DNA of 64,000 bases from Palaemon carinicauda (lineage: Eukaryota > Arthropoda > Malacostraca > Decapoda > Palaemonidae): contig NC_090751.1 of assembly GCF_036898095.1 (NCBI RefSeq), positions 82,204,930-82,268,929 of the forward strand, written 5' to 3'. This document shows positions 1-9,156 of the stretch, in pieces (the first letter of the stretch is position 1; the number at the start of each line of letters is the position of its first letter). Position numbers and translations under genes: made by a program. The notes beneath the pieces are model-generated. The model ran no database searches. It was not told the DNA's origin and was given only the letters and a program-made list of their open reading frames with translations.

Positions 1-605
1 CAAATTCTCCTATATCCTCCAGCGCCACACTAATGTCAATCATATCATCATGAAATACAGTGGATTATCAATTTCCTGTTAAGTTTTCAAGTCAAAGACT
101 TATAATTATTGGCGATGTGGTGGTGCACAGAGCAGGAAAAATTCTCTGCATATACTTCTAGTAGAAGGGTTGATAAGACACTGACTTGCATATGCTCACA
201 CTAAGATCATCTAATTGGTTAAGTAGAGACTTGAACAATGCTTCTATTGGCTGATACAATATGGAGTGCTATACATCACAGATATGGCATTTATAACACT
301 AGTAAATACAAAGACAAATGTATCCATTAATGGCTGCATGCCCTTTAAAAGATTAAGTTCCATAAATATATGCAATCCTTTGTATTTTCAAATATAGATG
401 TAATCAAATTCATTCTAATGTCGCCTATAACACTAATAAACTTTATACATGAATCTGCTGCTGATGGCTTAGTTAGCGAGCCAAGATGTGTCTCATACTA
501 CATTCAACTGGGTAATGATTTTGACCCTTCACTGCTTTTCATCTCTGCAATATCTGTATATTACAGAGATGAAAAGCAGTTCTTGGTCTAAAATAAACTA
601 CAATT
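1..605. other. No recognisable feature
   Basis: AT-rich sequence without a convincing ORF. A 73-codon open frame at 370-591 has no family resemblance or conserved neighbour and is most likely chance. An inverted match (cagagatgaaaagcag) lies around 543-575. The first alignable element sequence starts near 606. Confidence 0.5.
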
Positions 606-1130
606 CCAGTCATACGAGAGACCATCAAGTTTGCTAACCTTCTTGGCCGAAGCCAAGGCGAGTAGGAGGAACGTCTTCAAAGTGAGGTGGCAATCTGTTG
701 CATGACGTAATGGTTCATAGGGAGGACTCTTCAAGGACTGAAGAACCCGAACCACGTTCCATGGAGGACAGGTAAGTTCGTAACTCCATATGAGGAGAAA
801 AAGTATTACCGAAGAGGAAATATCTACTCCTTTCAGCTTAAAGGCGAGAGACTCAAGGCTGAGCAATAACATTTTACTGCCGAAACTGACAGGAGCATTT
901 CCTTCCCCAGATGCACGAGGAACTCCACTATTGCTGGGTTAGTGGCATCGAGGGGAGAGATACCCCATCGATGACATCAACCACAGAAGACACTCCACTT
1001 TGTTTGGTAGACTGAAGCTGAAGATCTTCCCAGGTGTCCAGACATCCTTTACGCAGCTTTTTCCGAAAATCCTCTCTGAGTGAGGAGGTGCTGAATAGTC
1101 TCCAGGCATAAAGTTGAAGCAAAGCTACGT
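606..1130 (-). pseudogene. Tyrosine recombinase fragment of B0 (C-terminus missing)
   Basis: Frames at 588-872 and 928-1122 match the N-terminal and middle part of the B1 recombinase (38090-39076): 'LAFKLKGVDISSS', 'SYELTCPPWNVVRVL', then 'LALASAKKVSKLDGLS', where the B1 catalytic arginine (AKRGSEL) is replaced by lysine. The element stops before the HxxR and tyrosine boxes. It cannot encode an active recombinase. Confidence 0.75.
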
Positions 1131-2717
1131 GTTGCGGAGAGAGCTCTCTTGGAAGCTACGTTAGGAGTTGCAGAAGGTCTGGGAACCACTCTGCCTGAAG
1201 CCATACCAGAGCTATGAGGGTCATTGAGAGATTGACTGATGTTCTGGTCTTGTTGAGTACTCTTCTTATCAGACAGAAAGGGCGAAATGGCGTAAACGTC
1301 AACGTTGTCCCATCATTGTTGGAATGCATCATGCCAGAGAGCCTTGGGGTCTGGGACTAAGGAGTATTACAACGGGAGCCTGAAATTCAGGGCCATTGCG
1401 TACAGATCCACAGTCTTTGTTGCTCTGCTCAGGTTTGTCTGCAAGCACATTCCTCTTGCCCGCAATGAAGCAAGCTGATAGGGTCACCGAGATGATTTCT
1501 GCCCATCTCAGTATTTCTACTGACAGATGGGATAGGGGCTACAAAAAAGTACCACCTTGTTTATTGACGTAAGCCACTACTGCGGTGTTGTTGCTCATTA
1601 CCACTACAGAGTGGCCTGCCAGGAACTGATGGAACTGTTGAAGGGCCAGGAGGGCAAGCCTTCTTCTCCAAGAAATTTATGTGCTGGTATTTTTCAAACT
1701 CTGACCATAGGCCTAAGGTTGTGTGGTGTAGCATGTAAGCCGGCCACCCTTCTTTTGATGCCTCTGAGAAGAGCATCAAGTCCAGGGGAGGGATGAGAAA
1801 ATCGGTGACCTTTAGCAGATTCTCGTCTGCCACCCACCACTTGAGGTCCGTCCATTCCTCTGGTCTCATGGGGGATCAAAATGTCTGGGGAATCAAGGGC
1901 CTGATTCCAGGTAGAGTTTAGCTGCCATTGGAGAAATCGTAACATGAGGCGGCCGTTGGGGACTAGACGGGCCAGGGATGATAGCTGCCCAAGGAGACAT
2001 AACACCCTCTAGGCTGGGAGTTCTCATCTGAGGAATGGTCTTGCAACCTTCCTCAGCCTCACTACCCTGTCATCTGATGGGAAGGCTTTGTGAAGATTGG
2101 TGTCTATTATCATTCCTAGGTATACCAGTCATTGAGAGGGAAGCAGTGATGACTTCTTGAGGTTGACCATGATCCCCAGATCTTGGCAAAGCCCCAGAAA
2201 TTTGTCTCAGTGCTGAAGAGTATGCTAGAATCAGCCAGTCATCCAGGTAGCATAGGAGACAGATGCCAATTCTGTGAGCCCAAGTTGACACTACGCCGAA
2301 TACTCTCGTGAAGACCTGAGGTGGTGTGGAAAGGCTGAAGCACAGTAACTTGAACTGGTATTTCTTGTTGTCTAGAGTGACTCTCAGATACTTCCTTGAA
2401 GACAGATGGATTGGGATCTGGAAGTATGCATCCTTTAGATCCAGTCAGCACATGAAGTCCTGTGGTCTTACCACTTGTCTGACGGTGTCTGCAGTCTCCA
2501 TGCTGAATTGGAGTTTGATGACCAACTTATTTAGAGCTGAGAGGTTGATGACTGGTCTCCTGCCCCCAAACACCTTCCTCACAAGAAAGAATTGACTGAA
2601 GAAGCCTGGGGAGTCATCGAGGACCTCTTGGAGAGCACCCTTATCCAATATGGTTTGGACTTCAGCCCAAAGTTCCAGCTCCTTTGCGGAGCCCTTTATA
2701 TAGGAACTTATTGTCAT
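1131..2717 (-). pseudogene. RT/RNase H remnant of B0
   Basis: Several overlapping frames carry family-B motifs. 2445-2717 holds the RT N-terminus (GSAKELELWAEVQTIL, then PVINLSALNKLV, ending 'VRPQDFMC'). 2070-2291 holds 'LLCYLDDWLILA', the catalytic YLDD box. 1561-1869 reads 'WWVADENLLKVTDF' straight into 'LMLFSEASKEGW', so here the RT end and RNase H start share one frame, unlike B1 and B4. The remainder to 1131 is RNase H and methyltransferase-like sequence with many stops. Non-functional. Confidence 0.75.
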
Positions 2718-3300
2718 TGGAGACTTGGTCAGTGGAGGGAGAGATTAAATGAAGGGGATGTGATACCTGGAACGAATCACGGAGATTGTCCAGGGTTTGG
2801 CCCTGAGCTGCATCCACCTCTGCCAGCAGTGATGCAGGCATACCCCACTGGTGGACAAGTGAGGGGATCGCCCATCCTAGCTGTTGCGGTATCGGCCACC
2901 TCCTCTAGGATTTTTCCCTCCACAAGACGACTCGGTGCCTTTCCTGTCCTTGGCAGGAAAGGGCGAGGACCTCTTGGAGAGCACCCTTCTCCAATATGGT
3001 TTGGACTTTGGCCCCAAGTTCTAGCTCCTTTGCGGATCCCTTTATATATGAACTCATTGTCATTGGAGACTTGGTTAGTGGAGGGAGAGATTGAATAAAG
3101 GGGATGTGATACCTGGAACGAATCACGGAGATTGTCCAGAGTTTGGCCCTGAGCTGCATCCACCTCTGCCAGCAGTGATGCAGGCATACCCCACTGGTGG
3201 ACAGGTGAGGGTATCGGCCACCTCCTATAGGATTTTTCCCTCCACAAGACGACTCGGTGCCTTTCCTGTCCTTGGCAGGAAAGGGCTTTTAAGACACCTC
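2621..3300. repeat. 346 bp tandem duplication inside B0
   Basis: 'ggacctcttggagagcaccc' occurs at 2621 and again at 2967, a period of 346 bp. The shared stretch runs through the 'cctggaacgaatcacggaga' block and the 'ccctccacaagacgactcgg' block. The second copy lacks about 25 bp ('ggatcgcccatcctagctgt' region) and carries point differences. Family-B relatives have one copy only, so this arose after insertion or in its private lineage. Confidence 0.85.
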
Positions 3301-4020
3301 TGTATTTTTCACTGTCATCCTGCTTGTCGTTGTTTCTGCTGTTTGTTCTGCGGCTGAGAGGTTCGTCTATAGGGCCGGGCTGTTAAGGCCCTATGGAGAA
3401 GGGAGTCCTGGTGGGACTTCCTCCATCTCTACGTAGCTCGCTCGACGTCTCCTGGCTCAAACAGAGAGGAGCCCTTCAGAGAGGAGTTCCGGAGTTTCAC
3501 AATCTCACTTTGCGGGACTTGACGATGAAACATCTCAACTATCGAGTCCCTCTTTTTCAGGATGGTGTTTGCCCACAAGTTAACTACTTGATGGGCCAGG
3601 AGTTCGATAGTACATGTGCCCGACAGAAGAAAGGTCTCGATCGCCTTCCTGGAGCTTTCTTTAGATACATCCTCGGTCCTCACCAGGTTTCCAACAAACC
3701 CCAACCAGAGGTCTAGCCATGAAGTAGCCTGCATGGAGTACTTCGCCACTTCTCCTAATTGAGGATCTCAAAAGCAGAGAATGGCACGTGTAGTCCAGAA
3801 AGTCTCTCCAGAGAGATCCCCCTCGTCAATTCCTCTAAGGAATGATATAGAGGAAGGGTTGGGAGAGGCTCATCAAGGACCTCATAGTACTTCCTCTGCT
3901 GGACACCAGGAGGTGGGAAAAGTCTAGAGGATGAGACTGTGCAATGGGAGCCAGAGGAGCTGGTGAGCTGAGACAGAACCTTCCATCGGGCACTCTTCGA
4001 CCTTTGAGACCTCCTGAGGA
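3300..4020 (-). pseudogene. gag C-terminal remnant of B0
   Basis: The frame at 3429-3749 carries 'MQATSWLDLWLGFVGNL' and 'FLLSGTCTIELLAHQVVNLWAN', matching the second Gag block of B1 (41030-41896: FLLSGTRSIEFLAHQ). Sequence up to about 4020 still aligns at DNA level with B4 around 50400-50560 but is broken by indels. Confidence 0.7.
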
Positions 4021-5552
4021 GCCATCGCCAGGTCGGCCAACTAATTGAGGGACCTCACACAGGCCAAACACTGAAGGAACAAAGAAAGGCAACATCCCTC
4101 CCCTTACACTTGGCAGCTGAGCAATAGTGATACTGAAAGAAAACCAATTTACTTTCGTTAATGTTGTCTTCGTCATAGTTTGGCCACACATACGATGGAT
4201 AGAATGGCAACTAGCATGCCACCAATAAGGAGCAAGCATGTTGGATGATGGCAGGAAGCATAGGAAAGTGTAACATAACTACTATACAGTTATCGATAAA
4301 CACTGCATATCTTTGGCTTCTTTCATTAATATACCTCAAACACGACTGTCTGCAAGACCATTTATTCAATCGAAAAGACAAAGCTTAAGATTGCACCAGC
4401 TAGATGAAGACACTGAGAAGTACATGTGTATTCTTCAGTGTACAGAAGGTTCTCAACTTATAAACTTAATAGGTTACAGGATACTGTTTGTGAGTCAGAT
4501 TGTTTGCAAGTCAAGTTTTGTTACATTTTGGCCCAGGGTAGGTCTAACCTGAATCCCATGCCTATGATTTTCAGCTGCAAAAGTCAACAATTAGTCAGGT
4601 TTCATATGAAATAGATACCAGGTTATTACAAAAGCCATTTTGTTTACTGTATCAAACCCCAGTCTGGCAAATTGCCAGGCAAGGATGTTTCCAATTGACT
4701 GTTTGGATAGTTTGTAGAATGGTAAGGTGAAGTTTGCTAACTAGTAATACCTAAGGAATTGCAGGGAGCTGTTAATGTGGGTAAGGTTAGTTGGGAGAGG
4801 TTTTACTTAACGTCACATCTCTTTAAGTAAAATGGAATTGAACATCGCTCTTTTTATGACAAAGCTGACCTGTGTCCACCGATCCACAAACGCTCAAACT
4901 GTCTACGCCATTACCTAATATGTATACCGTTTTCCCAGAGTTGTGAGTAAATTGAGGGGGTGGGTATATCCTAGCCTAAGGTACTGCTGCCTAACCTGAC
5001 TTGTATTGCAGTGGTTTTTCAGTGATGGCTAGGAGAAAAGACGGGTTCTAAGGTAGCAACCAAAGTGACAGACATCCCAAATTTGACGGGATTGTCCCAT
5101 ATTTATGAAAATTTGTCCCAAGTTCCATATCGATCATCCCTAGGAATGCTTCTTGTCACACATTTAAAAAAAAATATAACATACATACTAGTGAAATTTA
5201 GCAAACTACGGGGTAAAGGCAGCCAGCCAAAATAATCTTAAAAGGGTTATGAAAAGGTTTTCATCATATGTATTATATTGTCTGCAAGAGTAGGGAGCCT
5301 TTGTATATCAGCAACCAGTTTCTCCAGTGAGCAAAAGAGGGACTAACGACCCCCTGCGACCCCCCTTACACTGCTGCATTCTTAGTCAGCCGTCATCATA
5401 CATACAGGTGGCCGCTACCATACATACACGCCAAGAGTAGTGTGTATGTGGTCGGATCACCGATTTTTTGTTCCCCAAATAGTAGCTCACTTGCCTAATG
5501 GGCATAACACAACATGTACCACTTGCCAGAAGAGAGGGGCAATAAAATTTCT
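4021..5552. other. Unassigned sequence with a dispersed repeat at its end
   Basis: No supported gene. Open frames such as 4313-4552 and 3835-4239 are short and featureless. The stretch 5354-5510 is an inverted copy of dispersed repeat D, also found near 45785-45945 and on both sides of element C1. The rest shows nothing I recognise. Confidence 0.5.
5354..5510 (-). repeat. Dispersed repeat D, inverted copy
   Basis: Contains 'cgacccccctta', 'cactgc' and 'catacatacaggtggccgct', the reverse complement of 'agcggccacctgcatgtatg' and 'gcagtgtaagggtt...gcaggggggcg' at 45800-45880. Probably part of an unclassified interspersed repeat. Confidence 0.55.
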
Positions 5553-5918
5553 TTTTTTGGGCTCAAGCCATGGCGTCCTGATGGAAGGTTCCTTTTTGGT
5601 AGCTTCCTTGGGTAAATAACTACTAAGATATTCCCAGAGAATTTAACCACAGGTTATCACAGAATTCTAACTTCTGGAGCGAGTATCCGAAAGGTTTCCC
5701 TTTAAGACATCGTATATCAACAGGGGACGCATGTATTAACGCGCCACATAGCTATCTACACCCCGAACAGAGATAATGCTTCGGTGTGTGAAGGCGGAGA
5801 ATAGCTGGGAGCCGTTCCATAGCTAATCTCATCCGTGGCTACTTTTGGTACTCGAGACGTAAACAAACGGGCGCCATTGCTTAAATGACGTCACGTCCGT
5901 CTTCATCCTTTGTTCAGT
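5553..5918 (+). repeat. Left inverted terminal repeat of A1
   Basis: Reverse complement of 20419-20804 over about 340 bp, sharing for example 'gacgtcacgtccgtcttcat' (inner edge) and 'gcgtcctgatggaaggttcc' (outer edge). The outermost ~24 nt ('ttttgggctcaagccatgg') differ from the outer ~50 nt of the right repeat, the asymmetry typical of DIRS1. The same sequence starts element A2 at 60142. Confidence 0.9.
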
Positions 5919-6436
5919 AGCTCGCCCTACTTAGACGGATTTTCCCTGTGCTTTACTTATCGCTTTGCATCTCTATTATGTCGCTACCTTCGGCCTCGCC
6001 TTCTTCTGGAAAGTTGAGTACAAGGTTCCAGTATTGTTTAGTTAAGCTCTGACCGTAAAGTAAATATTACTTTCCGAGATATTTGTTGTTTTGTGGCAGA
6101 GCTGTGCCTCTACCGGACCCGCCATTTTATGGCGTCGTTGTTGTTATGCATGCCTTATTTAGTTAGCCACAACAACGCTTCCGGCCTCATTTACTAATCG
6201 ATAACATTAGTTTATTTAGTCTTCATAGCTAGGAACTTTTATATCGTGTTTTGACGCTTTTTTATCGGTCATCGATTGACCTCATACCAGTTGGCTACTA
6301 TAGCCCCCAGGCCAGAGTGCCTATATATCAGTGTTCATGCATGATTTTATTAGTGATCCTAGGCTAAGTTATGAAGATAGTGGCATTATTTTACAATACT
6401 ATTGACTGTGATGCAAGTGTTTTCGCCTTCAGGGAC

Positions 6437-6500
6437 CATATAGGGGATAGGTTAGTTAGTGTTCCTTCCTAACCTAACCTACTTGTAGGACCCCTATATG
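6437..6500 (+). promoter_or_regulatory. Covarying hairpin 1 in A1 leader
   Basis: Outer stem CATATAGGGG (6437-6446) pairs with CCCCTATATG (6491-6500). Inner stem AGGTTAG (6449-6455) pairs with CTAACCT (6469-6475). In A2 (61022-61085) the outer stem is unchanged and the inner stem is AGGCTAG/CTAGCCT, a paired T-A to C-G change. This supports a real RNA or DNA hairpin. Confidence 0.65.
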
Positions 6501-6595
6501 CTTCCTTCATCCCCCTGCCCTTGGCATTCCCTCTGTATAGCCTTGCTTCCCTTACTACGTAAAGTGATCAAGCGCCTACCAGAGTATATTATCGC

Positions 6596-6646
6596 CTCTC
6601 AGTCCTCCCTAAGGGAATGAACCCCCCTTAGGGTTGCGCCTGAGAG
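6596..6646 (+). promoter_or_regulatory. Covarying hairpin 2 in A1 leader
   Basis: CTCTCAG (6596-6602) pairs with CTGAGAG (6640-6646); CCCTAAGGG (6607-6615) pairs with CCCTTAGGG (6625-6633). In A2 (61179-61229, same 51 nt length) the inner stem is CCTAAAGG/CCTTTAGG: a G-C pair became A-T on both sides. Confidence 0.65.
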
Positions 6647-8189
6647 TGAGGAACGGCTAGCCCTTCCTCTATGGCTAGGACTAGTCTACGAATGTCCTGC
6701 GATAGCGATATGTCTTCTATCCTTCCTAGTTCAGGGCTCTTAGCCCTGCTCTAGGTTAGGTTTTGGAAGGGTAATTCTGTTCCCTGCTGAAACTGTACCC
6801 ATGCACCGTTTCAGCCAGGCTGCCTTATCTTAGGTTAGGGAGTGTCCTCCCTTTCCTAGTGGCCGCTCTGGTACAGAACCCCTTCCATGGAAGACTCTTC
6901 TCTTCTCCCCTCCCCACCTATCTCTTGTATGGCCTAGCCTACACTTAGGTTAGTCTATACCCATCTGTCCCCTGTCCTACAACTCCTCCTTAGGGTGGAG
7001 TGATAGGGCTACCTTGAGCTTCTATGTGCAGTCCACTCTGGTACATATACCCTTCATAGTGTCCTATGGGGTTAGCCACTGGATGTGTTCTGTATGTAGA
7101 GGTCTCCCCCTCTTTGGGTGTCCCCTAGCCCTCCCTTGGGCTACCCTAGCTCCCGGTCCTCTGAGGCCCCTGCTTCTGGGTGATAGAGCCAGCCTCTATC
7201 ATGGGTACACCCTCTCAGGGGGGGATGTCTGGGAGTCCATGACTGGACTTCTTACATCCCTCCCTCTGTCTCTTTCACTATCCGGGTGCCGGTCCCTTGC
7301 CGCCCCCACTGTCGGCGATACCCACCTCCTACCTTGGTGACTCTCCCCTTACCCTCATGGCCGCCAGCCCCCCGTGTGCCGGGGGACTGCCGACTGCCGC
7401 CGGCTTCCTGCCGATGGCTCTCCTCCTTCCTCATAGCTTCGCCGTCCGCCTGCCGGTCGGCCACCGGAGTGCCGGCATCCACTGCCGGCAACCTGGTTCC
7501 GCTATAACCATCCTTGTCCCTGTCACCAATCTGGCATCCTCCGACTGCCGGAGCCGCCGCTCCCTCTGCCGGCGTGCCGCCGTTGTGCCGGCGGACGCCA
7601 CCCTGGTATTACTCTTGACTTATATCGTCTGTCCTAATGCCAGAAACTCTGCTGGAGCGGCCTCCGGCGTGCCGGAGGTCTGCCGGAACCCCCCGGAGGC
7701 GTCAAGACTACTTGCACCCCCCTCCACTAGCTATCATATGAATACTGATAGCCCTACACTGCAAACAGATGGCATGTTTACGCTATTGGATCAGTACCTT
7801 GGTACTGTTCTATTGGTAATCATGCTGTCCCTTTGCATTCTTAAGATTTCCAGCATGCTGATTGTATCTTAGCGCGGCTGGTTGCCGGAAGCAGTTACCC
7901 TAGGGGACCCTTTAGCCCCCTAATTTAGGACTGAGTGGCCTTGGTCCCAAACTTATCCTTGGCAATTTCCATGGAATTCCATTGCCTATGGACTTCTACG
8001 GAATACTATCCTGTGCCTTCGGCCATCTCGGATTATCCAAGGATAAAGCTTGCGGTAGCCAGCCGGGCGGGATGCATGGAGTATGTTTTCTTTACTATTT
8101 CAATCTCTGTGCATCACACCCTTTATCAAGTTAAAATTAATGATTAATGTTAACTTAGCTTAAGAGCCATTCTTATGACTCCCCCCATA

Positions 8190-8213
8190 CTCATTTTCTC
8201 TTTCTTCCACAGG
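8190..8213 (+). promoter_or_regulatory. 3' splice-site-like pyrimidine tract and AG before gag
   Basis: 'tttctctttcttccacag' ends 8-9 nt before the gag ATG (8222) and is identical in A2 (62766-62782). It has the form of an intron acceptor. No matching donor could be fixed; the obvious conserved donor-like site after 'ttgagtacaag' (near 6027) would not join an upstream ORF in frame. Acceptor status is inference. Confidence 0.35.
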
Positions 8214-8221
8214 AGGAGCAG

Positions 8222-9018
8222 ATGAAGTGTGACTTCGACTTCTGCACTGTGAAACGCCCGCACTTCTATGGGCATACGGCTTGCAGGACTCACGCCCCTT
8301 GTGCTAACAAGAAAGGGGATTTTAAATTCTGGGACCCGCTGAACTGTACGGTCTGCCAGGCTCACATAGCTGATGGCTTCCATAACCCTCCCTCAGCGGA
8401 GGTCAGGGACATTGCTCGAGAGAAGCTACGCAAATGGGTGCGTGGCTTCCAGAAGAATGCCACCGGACCGTACCTGGCCACTGAAGAATTGAGGTCACTT
8501 CTGTTCCCAAAGGCCTCCCCTTATTCTGTGGTGCCCAAGGATTTGATCCCCACTGTCCAAATTACGGTGGAACCTGATGTAGTCATGGCCCAGTCCATGC
8601 ACGAATGCCGCCTAGATTCCGATGATGATGAACACATGTCGGATGTCTCGGAGGGTACGGAGAAGACCCTTATGGCTCAAGGAGCTGAAGATGATGAAGA
8701 CCAGGTGGAATACGCCGAGTCGGAGCAAGAGGTCGCTCCTCCTTCCATCACCGCCCCTACTCCTACACCGACGGAAGTGTTTCTCCCGTCTACCTCCACG
8801 ACCCCGGAACCCTTACCATCCACCCAAGAAATGCTCCGGTTGATTAAAGCCGTCATGGACGACAAGCTGAAGGAGAATCAGGAGTTCATCAGGTCCATGA
8901 TAGGATCCAAAGAACCGAAGAAGATCTCGGTTAAGGATCTCCCCGCTTGCTCTCATGCCAACCCATGGAGGTATGCTGAGCATATGGTGATAGCGACCGG
9001 CAGAATCTTCGTCAGTGA
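8222..9018 (+). pseudogene. gag: A1 gag, 5' part, cut by LINE insertion
   Basis: ATG at 8222 opens a Gag-like ORF. The N-terminus is rich in Cys/His (MKCDFDFC..., HTACRTHAPC, CTVCQAH), probably a zinc-binding fold. The middle (residues ~120-200) is acidic and Ser/Thr/Pro-rich, and 'KDLPACSHANPWRYAEHMV' precedes the break. The frame meets a stop at 9020-9022 inside the LINE tail. Removing the LINE and one 13 bp duplication joins it in frame to 15482-16634, giving a 649-codon gag with the same structure as the uninterrupted copy in A2 (62792 to window end). Function as nucleocapsid is inferred from position. Confidence 0.85.
9006..9018. repeat. Target-site duplication, left of LINE
   Basis: TCTTCGTCAGTGA, identical to 15469-15481. 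A2 has a single related copy (ATCTTTGTTAGTGA near 63583-63590), the empty site. Confidence 0.95.
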
Positions 9019-9156
9019 TTGATTGATTGATTGATTGATTGAAAGTTTTCTGGCATCCTGACATCTAAGGTCATTGACGCCGATACCATTTACTGTATAT
9101 GAAAATTAAAAGAGAATTCGATTAAAACCATAAAAATTAAGAAGTCATTAAAATAG
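9019..9156 (-). other. LINE 3' UTR and (TCAA)n tail
   Basis: Sense strand ends 'caggatgccagaaaactt' followed by about five TCAA units that abut the target duplication. The same 3' end occurs alone at 57321-57358, confirming where the element stops. Confidence 0.85.

Larger units (their letters stand above)
606..4020 (-). mobile_element. B0: decayed family-B DIRS-like element, both ends missing
   Basis: The minus strand reads gag - RT - RNase H - YR in the same order as B1 and B4 further along the window, but only in fragments separated by stops and frameshifts. No inverted terminal repeat is present on either side. The left edge falls inside the YR, about where the family-B sequence 'tacgagagaccat' begins. 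The right edge fades within the gag C-terminal part near 4020. A 346 bp internal tandem duplication lies in the gag/RT junction. This is the most decayed family-B copy here together with B2, so probably an old insertion. Edges are approximate. Confidence 0.8.
5919..8221 (+). promoter_or_regulatory. Long 5' leader of A1 with conserved hairpins
   Basis: A 2.3 kb non-coding leader that aligns along its length with 60500-62791 of A2. It begins at 'tttgttcagtagc', includes a short conserved upstream ORF starting 'atgtcgctaccttcgg' near 5978, and contains two inverted repeats with paired substitutions between A1 and A2 (6437-6500 and 6596-6646). A CCGGC-rich stretch (about 7320-7700) is full of 'tgccgg' motifs and is also present in A2. 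Open frames of 100-190 codons here (e.g. 7297-7872) lie in this GC-rich part, are disrupted in A2 and are not taken as genes. Confidence 0.75.

Noticed and set aside
7297..7872. 191-codon open frame in the A1 leader
   Set aside because: Lies in the CCGGC-rich part, Pro/Ala/Arg composition follows base composition, and the frame is not kept in A2.
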